Translations under genes and position numbers: made by a program
Part shown: one piece after another, positions 12,098-22,575 of the stretch
Numbering within the stretch: position 1 is the stretch's first letter
How the letters are laid out: each line of letters opens with the position of its first letter
Notes under the pieces: generated by a model
Database searches by the model: none
What the model saw: only the letters and a program-made list of their open reading frames with translations
Told to the model about the DNA's origin: nothing
Assembly: GCA_001599595.1 (NCBI GenBank)
Contig: BCHH01000009.1
Coordinates: forward strand, 360,099-424,098
Length of the DNA stretch: 64,000 bases
From: Beverwykella pulmonaria
Taxonomy: Eukaryota > Ascomycota > Dothideomycetes > Pleosporales > Melanommataceae
Reading direction: 5' to 3'

Positions 12098-15000
12098 GGT
12101 CGCGCGGGCGAGGTTGCGGGTTGCGCGGCGTTGCGCTTGCTGGTGGTGTTTGTTCGCCAAAGCCGTCAGAGCTCGATGCGAGAGCTCACAGCTCGTTGGT
12201 ACTTTTCTACCGCGTTAGTCAGCCAAAAATGTGCTAGCCAGTTCGAGATTAGTTCCAAAAAACAACCTCACCCTCAGCAGAACGTACCACTGCCCTTCTC
12301 TCCCATTGTTTTGCAGACCCCGATCTACTCTCTCATGGTGGGAAAATGTCTGCCAATAAGCGACTAAAAAATTGGCCTTTGATCTCATCTAACGCAGCCG
12401 AGGGGCTAAAAATAAAATAACAAAGTTACATAGAGGAGCTTTACAGGATCTTGAAGGATCTAAAAAAATATTAAAAATAAGAGGTGTTTGGTAGTTGAAG
12501 CGTTGTGAGGAGGATATGCTTATCGGCAGACATTTTCCCACCATAAGAGTTACTCCCCTCTCAATATTTCGTTCTTCGGCATCTCCGCCTCCTTTTGATC
12601 GTTTGATTGGGTCCCTCGCAGCCCGACACCGTTTTGCGTCAAGCAGGCACACACGGTGCAGCTCAGGTTGCTGTCTGCGCAATAATATTAAGGCGAGCTC
12701 ACCTTTACCAGTAGCTCGTTTCGGCGGACAGAACTCAGAGTGAGCTTGCCGTCTACGATGCGACCACATTTTCCCTTGAAAGAAACTAGCGTGCTTGTCA
12801 GGGAGCGAGCCGTTGACCTTTCACGATTGCGTCAGCCTCTTGTACGCTCGCTCTCGGGAAGCTGCAGCTTGCAGGTTTCATCCAGGATGACTGGGTACCT
12901 GATCTAGTAATTGCTGGGAGATCGATCCAATATGGTCGCTCTGCATCTTGAAGGGAGACCAACTCATCACGCGGGCTGGTTTATGGCTCAACACTTACGC
13001 CGACATGCCCCGGAAAAAAATATCCCCTTTTTCTTCGGCCCGGCAGATCGACCGGTCGTCTGTTGGCCGCATATGTTGGGCTCATTGTCCTGCTCTCAGT
13101 CCGGATTAGCTGGGCACGTCTCTTGTTTGCCTGCCCCCTTCACCAGGGCCATAGGTATATGACGCATCTATACGACGTCATAAGAGTTTCTAGTGAATAC
13201 TTGTCCGTTGTGCCTGTACTTTTGGCATGTCTGCTCAACACGTCTCGCAAAGCCGACTACAATGCATGGTCTATGGGTGTGCTGGGTACACCAGGTTTCA
13301 CTGTCACACTGCAATTCCGGAACCCCAGCCTCCATCTCGTCCCGCGATTCTGCGTCTGATCTGTTTTCGAAGATGCTACTTCGATTGCTCCCACAGAAGC
13401 CAAATTATGATTCTCGTAGTTCAGCGTTGCGGCTAGTTTCTTGCTGCCACAACCCTACAAGCTTACAAGCTTTTTCGCGGGAAATCGAGCCAGCAATAAT
13501 GAGTGCAAAGGCTTCATTGAGAGAGCTGGTTCTGCAAAGGAATGCTCCTGGATGTATCAGAGACAACAGCGAGTTGGAATCCGAAACCTGCAAGTTTGTT
13601 TGCTACATTCTTGGCGACACACTGCGAATGCATCTCAAGCCCAGCTGCCGCTTCTCATCTTCAGAAAACCAGGGCACACAGCCTGGAGACCAGCCCCTGC
13701 ATTTGCCTGCGACTGACCGGGCTATCGTTTGCTTGATTTCGCACACTGACAGCTCACTGGGCTGAGGCCCACCCACTCGCCTTCCTTCCCCTTTGCTCTT
13801 AGGGCAATGGAACAACTTTCTCCCCTTATAGGCCCACATTCGACGGACGGTGATAGCCACCAATCTGTAGCTCAATTAGACCTACGAGTGCCCTTATCAA
13901 GTACGAAATCTGTCAGCACACCTCTTCCCAACCCACAGGGGACACCACCCCGTCAGTCGCTCATTTGGCGTCAGGGGTTGTGCTTGCAAGCATGCATGTG
14001 CGATTCCGGACCATATGCAGCGCTGTATCGACAAGAGTGGGTGCGTACCAGCTGTCTCCCACTCCGCCACGTATTCGAAGGCAAAACACCTCAATGATTA
14101 TGCTGCGAAATTCCTAAGATCCTAACTGAGCGGACCATATATACGCCCTAGTGAAGCATCTAACAGGACCAGACGACCTGCCGCTGCATACAAGTAAGTC
14201 TTTGTGGCTTGATGGTATGCCCCAGTTCTTTCCAGCGCTATGAATTGTATCTAGTCAACGTGATCAACTGATCTAGATCAAGCGCCTAAAATCTGGCTAA
14301 CTAGTGGCTATCTCGATATCATCGCGTTAAGCAAAACCGATATTGCTAGCTCAATTTTCACAGTCTCAATGGTGACATACACAAAAATAACTACTTTGCG
14401 CCACGGGATGCAGGCTATGCCCTCAGTTAGCGGGCAGGTTGTATCGCACCAGATAGCCCAGTTGATCAACAGAAGCGTATATAGATTCTTGACATGTGCC
14501 ATGTCTTCCGATTCCCCGGTGGTACGTTGCATCAGGCAAACATCTTTCGATAATCTTGTTCTAAGCCCACAGTAGCACTAATAACGGCCGTCGATATTGC
14601 CTGATCAAGCCATTCATGTTTGTATAGCCAATGCATAGTTCCAGCCTCACTTTATGGAAAGCGCAAGTATCATGGTTGAATTTTCAATGCGGCTAATTCT
14701 ACATAGATGTACATTCAGCTGTGCTTCTTCGAATTTGGTACGAAAGCACAGTAAAACATTCTGCTTTGTGGCACAATCTTCGCAGGCTTATGCTGTTTGG
14801 TGGGCAGGGTAAGGGCCTTGTACTTCACTGCAACGTCCCGAAGGCTACAGGATGCCTGGCTTTAATTGCTTCCACCTCTTTCTCACAAAGGTAAACCATC
14901 ACGAAGTCTTGTACAAAGGCTCCATCGGCCTCCTTCAGCTAGGCCAAACAAAAGAGAAGCAGGCAAGCGACGAAGCTACAGCGCCTCATCACCTGCATTT

Positions 15001-15301
15001 CTCTTTCAACTCTAACTTTCCCATCGCGATTCCGTGGGGTTTCAGCCTTGACTCCCAGCATCTTCACCACTGCACACTCTCTGAGACGCCCTTGCTGGGA
15101 AGCCTCCCAGCCACAAGCGGGTGTAGCAAACATCCCTGAAGTCAATCATTTGCAAACGTCGAATTGGAGTGTTTCTTTCAGCGTCTTCACAGCGCGACAA
15201 ACAATTGTGCAGTATTACTTGCAGTGAGTATTTCGCCTGTCGTTAGCTTTACTCTCTCGCGATATGATTGTCTAAGACTAATCGCAGATCACATCAGCAT
15301 C
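12098..15301. other. 3.2 kb intergenic region with a MITE-like insert
   Basis: No convincing gene. Frames of up to 190 codons occur (for example 13193-13765 on +), but they lack domain-like sequence and overlap equally long frames in other phases. The left end holds the inverted-repeat element listed separately. The right end carries the promoter and leader of the Zn2Cys6 gene. Confidence 0.5.
12330..12549. mobile_element. MITE-like inverted-repeat element
   Basis: Two 32-base arms (12330-12361 and 12518-12549) are inverted copies with two mismatches; the core is TGGTGGGAAAATGTCTGCC. The roughly 155-base centre is AT-rich, with runs such as TAAAAATAAAATAA, and has no coding capacity. This is the layout of a small non-autonomous DNA transposon. 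I could not identify a clear target-site duplication at the edges, so the true ends and the superfamily are uncertain. The alternative is a chance-preserved foldback, which is unlikely at this arm identity. Confidence 0.65.
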
Positions 15302-17072
15302 ATGGACTTCGATACAACTCGCCGTTATCCTCACAACACCTCCCTTGACTTTCAGCACTACTACTTCGCCGAGCGCAACATTCCTCTCGCCATGCCCCAT
15401 GTGTCAAGGACCGACCCACGGAACTGTCCGGTCGGTGGCCCTGTGGATGGGCCACGAGGCCGAGGCAATATGGGACGCGACGAAGGAACAATGGAGACTA
15501 CCCAATTAAGGCGTCGTATCGCCGTGGCCGTGAGTTGAAGACTTCTTGATCTTTTGAGTGAGGCACCATGTCGCGGTGCATGTCTTCCAAAGAGCACATA
15601 TATGCAAAACGTTTTACGATTTACACAGGCTGACTTCATTTCCAGTGTGCTCGCTGTAGGAAGAGGAAAATACGTTGTAGCGGTGACCCGGGAAATGGTT
15701 CTGGGTGTCAAAATTGTAAACAAGCAGGTGTCGACATGAACTATTGTCAATTCCATCGTGTATGCATCTAGAATCAAACCAAGGTCGATACACAGCTAAC
15801 TCGAATCCCTAGGTTGGATCGGACGACGCAACCCAGATAATTGCGAACCGCAACATTGCCACCAGCCTAGCCCATATGGCCAATCCAAACGCGATGATGC
15901 CTATTTACAATGCCGCTTCAAGTTCATTCTATCCTCGGCCGGTGTCGGCGAACCAGTACCTTCAGCTAGATACCAAATCTGTTTTCCCACAAACTTGGAC
16001 CAGCTCATACTCGGAGGAGACGTCACCAGTGGAGACATACAACTTGGATCAACCCGCTGCTTATCTGCCAAACCAAAGCACAACGTCATATTTGTGTGGC
16101 GATAACTACCGATGGAACAGAAAGGCCTTACAGACTGACGCCAATGGATATTTGGAACAAGAGGCTTTGATTCCAACATCATACCCGCCGCACGGTCTTT
16201 CTTATATCCAAACAAACCTTCAAACCGCTGTTGGTACAGAAGCACAGTCTCCCCTCAATATGACGTCTTTGCACTCTATACTTCCAATAACCCTACCGCA
16301 AAGGCCACATCCACGACAAATGCAGATATCAGAAGCTGCTACACCTCAGAGGCAACTTCCCATCCCTCAACCGAGTCCGGCACAGACCTCAAGAAATGTT
16401 GTAGACCAGCTACAAGACCAACGGCTAAGATCTGCTCAAATCATGGGTGGGTCTTCATTGGGTTCAACTGGATCTTACGCAAAACCACCAATGATGTGGA
16501 ACACTGACAACACTACACCTGAGATTCAAGGAAATATTACGACCGACGCCACATCAGCGGAGCTCATGGCACATGCGACCTCTTCTGCACCGGTGTCCAG
16601 CGTACCAGAAGGGGTCATGGGATACATTCCTACGACAACCTCAGTCAACGAAACTATAACGGATAGTGCTGCCCCATCGTCACAGCAGCAGCAGCAGCAG
16701 CAGCAGCAGCTCAATTTCAGTACCTCGACGCTGTTGGAAACTATGCCTGCACCTGCGACAGGTTCGGGTTACTCAAATTTTCGCAATTATACGTTGCCGA
16801 CATCTTCGCCAACCGAGCAAATCTCCCTCATGGCTCGCCAGAACTCCCAAACAAATATGTACAGCTTTACCCCCGACAGCGTGTCGAAACGAAACTCACT
16901 CGGAGACCAATTGAATGAGGCTGCTCTAGTGAGTGGCCAGCGATACAAACCTCTCAGTCAGCCACAGACGCAGCACGCAGCAAGCCTTGAGAGTTTACGA
17001 CGAGATTCATTCGAGACAAGAAATGTACCTCTTCATCGTACTTCAATGTCCAATCTCAGTCGGACTTACTGA
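15302..17072 (+). CDS. Zn2Cys6 transcription factor with polyQ tract
   Basis: Fungal binuclear zinc-cluster DNA-binding protein, nuclear. Three exons, 15302-15529, 15646-15759 and 15813-17072, give 533 residues. The cluster is CARCRKRKIRC, then a CQNC pair, then a final Cys: ligands C77, C80, C87, C97, C100 and C110. All six are encoded by exon 2, which is flanked by phase-0 introns. The start ATG follows a short intron-like leader; the frame in exon 1 is Arg-rich just before the cluster (QLRRRIAVA), a usual nuclear-localisation position. The long C-terminal half is Ser/Thr/Gln/Pro-rich with no fungal-specific (MHR) domain that I can see, and it contains nine consecutive Gln. The target genes are unknown, and the neighbours give no hint. 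Confidence 0.88.
16683..16709 (+). repeat. (CAG)9 microsatellite coding for polyglutamine
   Basis: Nine uninterrupted CAG codons inside the last exon of the Zn2Cys6 gene. A pure codon repeat of this kind is prone to length change between strains. Confidence 0.95.
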
Positions 17073-19206
17073 TCTTCCTGGATTTGTTTATTGTACTCTC
17101 GACATCATCGTTTCCGGCGTTCGGAGTATACTTCTGTTGCTACGACCTGTGTTCTTCAGTGTGCGTGCCTCTTGGCTTGTTTGCAAACGGCGGGTATTGA
17201 CAAGGGGCTCGTAATCTTTGTTCTTATCTGTTCTTTACTACACACATTTTCCATTACGACCAAAAGACGCAAACAGATCAAGAGCCAATAGTCAGTCTAC
17301 ATATCATGGGCCATAAATCTTACATTACCGGTGGGGGGCGTGTCTATCTCCTCATCATCGCTTTCGAGCGTGACGGCGTCCATCTCATCCACATTGGACT
17401 AAGGGGGTTTTCTATTTCATGTTCTAATCAATAGTCATGTACTTCTCAAAAGATCAAGAGGCATTCTATTGCGCAGTCAGATCTGCATAGTTCAGTGCAG
17501 GATCATCGGCATTTCTTCACTTCACCTCATCCCATCATTGGTGACGCCTTTCGGTCCTTCATTCTCCTAAGCGAGGCTACTACTCTACCCTATTCAATAC
17601 GCTACGTTCTTGCCTTGCTTCTGTAATTTACCTTGGCAGTTGATTCGCAAGGCCACATCAAGATACCTCTATATGCAAAACGCTTGTGTAACTTCACCAA
17701 CCATAAAATTTCATCCATCACCAGCGCCCATAACCGCCCACATCAACACCCATGACCACCGACCACCAGTATAGTGAACCATCTACCCAAATCACCAAAC
17801 TACCAACCAACTCATGTCCTATATATATATATATATATTTTTTTTTTCACACTGTATGCAATACCCCCATCTCTCGCACCTCCAATATCTTCATATATCC
17901 GGTACAAAGACTTAGACGTCAGTGCCACTCTTTTTGTACTCTAAGTTCACTATTGCTATTTGTATTGACATATTCGATTTCTTCATTCGCTCGCTTTTTT
18001 GGGTACCGCTTTCATACTGAGAGGAGGGAGGGAAGATATGTGGAAGTGTGGACCCCGTGTGAACCAACAACGAAGGATCATGTACGGGATCGTTGCGTAC
18101 AGGTAAAAACGGGCTGTATAGTACTAAATATCGAATTGTAATGTTTTCAAACCTTAATCCTTGATAAGAACGCCATTCTCTATCGTGACATGTATTGTGT
18201 TGTGTTGGATGCGTCTGTTCGGAAACCGCCGATGCAGACGCAGACGCGGACACGGACGCGGCTTACATCGACGACCGCTACAAAGCATGTCGTCCAAACA
18301 AACTTAACCTCCCCGCTCCTCACAAGCGAGCGCGAGCTCCATGCAGTCCACCCTCAAGCTCCTTATCGCCTCTCTCCACTTCATCCACAATCCCCACACC
18401 GCCGCTCTGCTCCCCTCTATCTACAGCCAACCAACTATCCGCCGCCCATCCAACCCTCTTGTCTCGCATCCAAAAAGTGGGTCCCGATACCACTTCCCCG
18501 CATCTCTATGCGCCCAGCTGACAGTCTTCGTGCTACGTCTCTGCATCCGCATTCCCGTTGTGCACGATGCTGGGTGGCCCCCGCTCATCTCCCTGACGAT
18601 ATGCCGATGCACAGGTGTGGACGTTTGGAAACGCGACGAGGTGCATCACGTTGTGTTCTCCAAAACGGGGGGTGTAAAGTGTATAGGGCTAGCAGGGCAG
18701 GATTTGGGGGTTCGACTACCAATTTGAGTAGTAGGTGGGGAGAGAATGGCTATTCTAGCTATGCCATGTCATGAGAAGAATGATTGATGTTTCGCATTGC
18801 AGATGGATATGCACACTATAACCATACGAATGTGGTTTCAAGACTTGTAACTAGATGTATGAGTTCAATGAGAAACTATCTGTTCGCCACCATTAGTGTC
18901 TGAGTAATGTCCATGTCAGTAACAAAACGGACACTCTGCATCGCCAATATCCCATGCGGCGCTTCTTTGCCGTGTTGTTCGAGATTTACATTACACCAGC
19001 AGCATCGGAAGCCCAAAGCTCATACTCGCCTGCCGACGAACATACTCAAACCAACCAGTTGACCGCTCAGTAAACCCAAGTTTTGGCGGCCACGCTTTGC
19101 TACTCGAAGACGCCAATGCTTTTCGAGAACAACTCCCCAATCCACTTATACCTACTAATACTGCCAATGCCCTCCTTGAGATCCGATCAACAAACTCCAT
19201 CTCATC
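17073..19206. other. Intergenic region with simple repeats
   Basis: No convincing gene. It includes an (AT)9 plus poly-T run (17821-17847) and a degenerate CAGACG/CGGACG hexamer run near 18233-18261. Overlapping frames at 18190-18774 are Pro/Ser/Thr-rich in all three phases, which reflects base composition rather than a protein. Confidence 0.45.
17821..17847. repeat. (AT)9 with adjoining poly-T
   Basis: Alternating AT for 18 bases runs directly into a T homopolymer. It is a simple repeat in noncoding sequence. Confidence 0.95.
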
Positions 19207-21091
19207 CTAGCTCAGCTCAATATCCTTGCTGCCATGGATAGCAACAACAAGGTGCTCATTTGCATCCCACCAGGCAATATCGTATAGAGACAAGAACCTA
19301 TTTCTGGCAACTGGCATCTGAGAACCCCAGCCCGAGTCTTTCGTAGGAGATTGAGAATATATGTTGAAGTAACGGACTTATACGCATCACCCAGCGACTG
19401 TAAGGTCGCTGCAGATGAAGTAACCACAACGGTCGAGGTCTCAGAAGGTATCAGAGATACCTGAGATGCCTGAGATGCTTGAGATAGAGGCCGCGGTGAT
19501 CTGGTACTAGGCTCGAGATTGTTGATTTCGATGCGACGTGTCGTCTCATTCTCCCCAATTTGTAGAGCCCGCGTTCCTCGGATTGGGGTCGAGTTGGTAG
19601 AGCTAGAACGTCTTGGATTTGTTTGGTTTTGAGCATGGAAGGAAGAGTACATGTACTCATCGCTTCCGTGGCTGCGGAGTGGGGGAGGAAAGTGGCCTGC
19701 TGCCAGATTCGGGCTTCGTGATGCCCGGCGACGACGTGCAGAAAGCAAAAGATCGGGGTTTCTGAAGAATGCGAGAGGCCGAAGGCGTGGACTTGGCAGA
19801 GAATATCGGTCTTCGGGTGCAGGTACTTGAAAATCGATGCGAGCAGTACTGTAGTATCATTTTTAAATATATCGTCTTCGGACATATCTTCTTCCGAGAC
19901 TTGTCCAAAGTCATCGTCATACTCTTCAGCATCCTCGTACTTCTGGGAGTGACATTTCTGTGCTCCAATGAATCCGCTGTTTTCCTCGGTTGGGTATATG
20001 TTCGATTTTGTTTCTGTTTCTCCCTCACTCATCAGGATAGATGAGCTCTGATACTTTGTAGTGCTAGTGTTCTTACATAAATCATGGATATCACTCTCGA
20101 TTGAGTCTATTGACAGGTTCTCATGAAGATGAACAGCACAGCCTGATAAGATATTCTCCAGTGTAGCATTATGTTCGTCTGCAGTCTCGTTCATACTCTT
20201 AACGTAGACAGAGCGTAGTCGGTAAGACGCCGTGCCCTTATTCCTGGGCGGCGAGGGAGATGAAGCGCAGCGAGTCAATTGAGTAGTACGAATTAGAGTA
20301 GAAATTGAGCGCATGGCGCCTATGGTTGGAGTTGATGTGCTGTCACGAGATCCGATGTTGAGCGGAGCAGGACGATCAGGAGTATTGGGAGGAAATGCTC
20401 TGCTTGGCGACATAGCGGAGCCGGCGAGTAGCAATACTTGGAATGGTACTGGAAGCAACACTAGGAGCTCAATCTCTCTCCATCGAAGAGTCAGATGTAG
20501 ATTTGGTCGGCCAAGGATTTTCAGCTCGGATCGGAACAGAAAACTGCTGCTCAAGAAGCATACCCCTCCTCCAGAAGTTCGAAGCACTGAATCGTTATGC
20601 ATCAGAACAGTTTCCAGGAGATAGAGAAGAAGCATACAGTCTTGGCCCGGCTTTGGAAGTCAATATTGATGGGGCTCTATTCGGTAGCTCTGCTTCAAGA
20701 TCGCTCACGAGACCTTGGTGATCAAGGTCCGGGAGGCAATCGGATTCATACCTTGGGCGAAGATTACAGGTGTCCTCCACAAGCATGTGAAGATGGGGAT
20801 TCGTGATCCGATTTATGAATTAACCCTACTTCGAGTTAGTCAAACCGCGCCGCGCTCACTCACTCATGGCCGAGTACTTACCTGATCGATGTTGAGCTTA
20901 CGGACATGTTTCTTCGCCTGCTCGAAGTGATAGTTCAACTCGTGAAGGCAGTAAATGAACAATGACAAGGGGACATCCGCTACAACATCGTTATAGATCT
21001 CTTTCGTCAATTGCTCGACCTCCACGGGGGAGAAAGTGACATAGAAAGCCAAACCACACCTAAGGACGGTAGCAGAGCTGCCGTTATCCAT
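19207..21091 (-). CDS. Unrecognised multi-exon gene (model uncertain)
   Basis: I do not recognise the product. Coding-like sequence runs through several phases, so introns are required. Exon 1 (21091-20882) encodes 70 residues starting MDNGSSATVLRCG, with hydrophobic, helix-forming composition, and ends in a perfect CAG|GTAAGT donor. The middle (about 20770-19900) is Ser/Thr-rich and then strongly acidic (EEYDDDFG). A block at about 19800-19400 is Arg/Ser-rich. The last exon ends AWWDANEHLVVAIHGSKDIELS and stops at 19207. A GTATGC...TTCAG intron of 51 bases near 20646-20596 and a GTATAAGT...CCAG intron near 19385-19306 fit the frame. The first acceptor is a problem: the best site (TAG near 20826) leads at once into an in-frame TAA, so either a later acceptor is used or the gene is broken. 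I treat it as a real but unresolved hypothetical gene. Confidence 0.5.
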
Positions 21092-21761
21092 CTTGTCCGT
21101 CGGGGACGGTTGTAGTTATATAGATGCTTTGAAAGCGAGTGTGGTAGTGGTAGCAGTAGCAGTATTGATTTAGGGCAATAAAATAGTAATACGCGAAGTG
21201 GGGAATGGCAAAATAGAAGTGAATGGCGAATGAGACCACGCGGTGAACTGCATTGCCAAGACACGTTGTGAATCTGGAAGTCGCGAGGTGGAAAGATGAA
21301 CAGTGCAACCGCCCCTATAAAAGCGAGTACCCTACGTGTTCACTTATCATCGGAAAGAGAATTGATTCTGGCCAGAAATTAACAGCATTCTGTCAGGTCC
21401 ACGTTGCCATCGTGAATCTGCCAGTGCGGCTTATGCCACAGAAGGATTATGTCCTGTGACAAGTGGCCATTTGCAGTACGAGGAACTTCCAACGCAGACG
21501 GAGAAGAGCATAGAACATTGAGGTTGAAGATGAAGGCACAATTCGGATGCAGGGTAAGTCAGTCGAGAGCGTGGTGAAAAGATATGAAGAGCACTTAGAT
21601 ATTCAATTTGAACCTAAAACACAAGACTGGTCTAAGGAAAAGTAGAGGTGATAGGGAATGATTACGGAGAGATATAAAGGACAACGATAACGACAAGATG
21701 CGAACACAAGACCCCTTCGTCTACTAATGAAGTATGTCATGAAAGACGAAAACGCGGTGCT
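21092..21761. other. Intergenic region
   Basis: Between the start of the unrecognised gene and the 3' end of the secreted-protein gene, both on the minus strand. It is AT-rich with short frames. It likely holds the promoter of the former and the terminator region of the latter. No gene seen. Confidence 0.5.
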
Positions 21762-22575
21762 CTAGATACCGCCTCCAGATGGCCCCCATCCAGACTGCTT
21801 CTTCCAAGGATTGGCATTGACTGCAGCAAGGCTCTTCTCCTCACAAACGATCTTGTTGACGCCCGCGGACTCGAAGTTTGCGTAGTTGACGAAAACCTGC
21901 CACTGGCCGGTGTAGCCAAGTTGACAAAGCCACCATAATCCCTGGCCCGGAGAAACACCTGGGGTGCTGGGCCAGGTGAAGTAAGAGGGGCTCGGCTGAA
22001 CCAGTCCGAGAGGGTTGTTTCCAGTGTGAAAGAAACTAGTGGCAATCGCATTTGGTGGAAGCCATCCCACCTTGGTATACTTGAGGGCGCCAGTAGCCGA
22101 ATCAACATAGAGTTGCAGAGGCTCTTTGCTGACCTACAATCAAAGCATTAGCGGAAGTCAAACAGGATGTACGAGGAGGCACGTGGCGCTTCCCCAGAAC
22201 AAGACATGCCGTGTACGCTTGAGTGTCATCGTCAACGAAGAACGTTGGCAATTTCGGGTCCCACCACTTGTTGTATGGAGTCGCAATGACAATTCCCTTC
22301 TCCAACCTTATGGCGTAGTTGTCAAAAATGCAGTACTCGGGTGGATTGCCGGCGTTACACTTCTCATCAACCTTAAGGTTGAAGAAGTGGGGTGTCTTGG
22401 AGATTGGTTTCCAGTGATGGCCGTCGTCATGGTCATCATGGTGATCTTCATGGTCGTTCCACGAATTGTCATCGTGAGGACCGTCGTCTTCTGAAGGGTT
22501 GTCATTGCGGCGCCTTGCGGAAGAAGCGACAGAGCCAAGCGCGAACGCAAGAAGGAATGGAAGAGTGAATCTCAT
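21762..22575 (-). CDS. Secreted protein with Asp/His-rich N-terminal tract
   Basis: Extracellular protein of unknown function. The N-terminus (MRFTLPFLLAFALGSVASSA) is a clear signal peptide. Residues of about 22-55 form a tract very rich in Asp and His, which could bind metal ions (inference). The rest is a compact domain with Trp, Tyr and a few Cys, ending WGPSGGGI. The most natural model has exon 1 at 22575-22210 and exon 2 at 22133-21762, 245 residues, with a 76-base intron that starts GCATGT and ends TTGTAG, a GC-AG intron in phase 0. A GTGCCT donor 33 bases further on would give a 49-base intron, also in phase 0, and add 9 residues. The overall pattern resembles small secreted proteins common in plant-associated ascomycetes, but I cannot name the family. 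Confidence 0.8.

Noticed and set aside
13193..13765. 190-codon frame on + between the cyclophilin and Zn2Cys6 genes
   Set aside because: No domain-like sequence, poor start context, and comparable frames overlap it on both strands.
18190..18774. Overlapping frames rich in Pro, Ser and Thr
   Set aside because: All three phases look similarly biased, which reflects C-rich base composition rather than selection on a protein.
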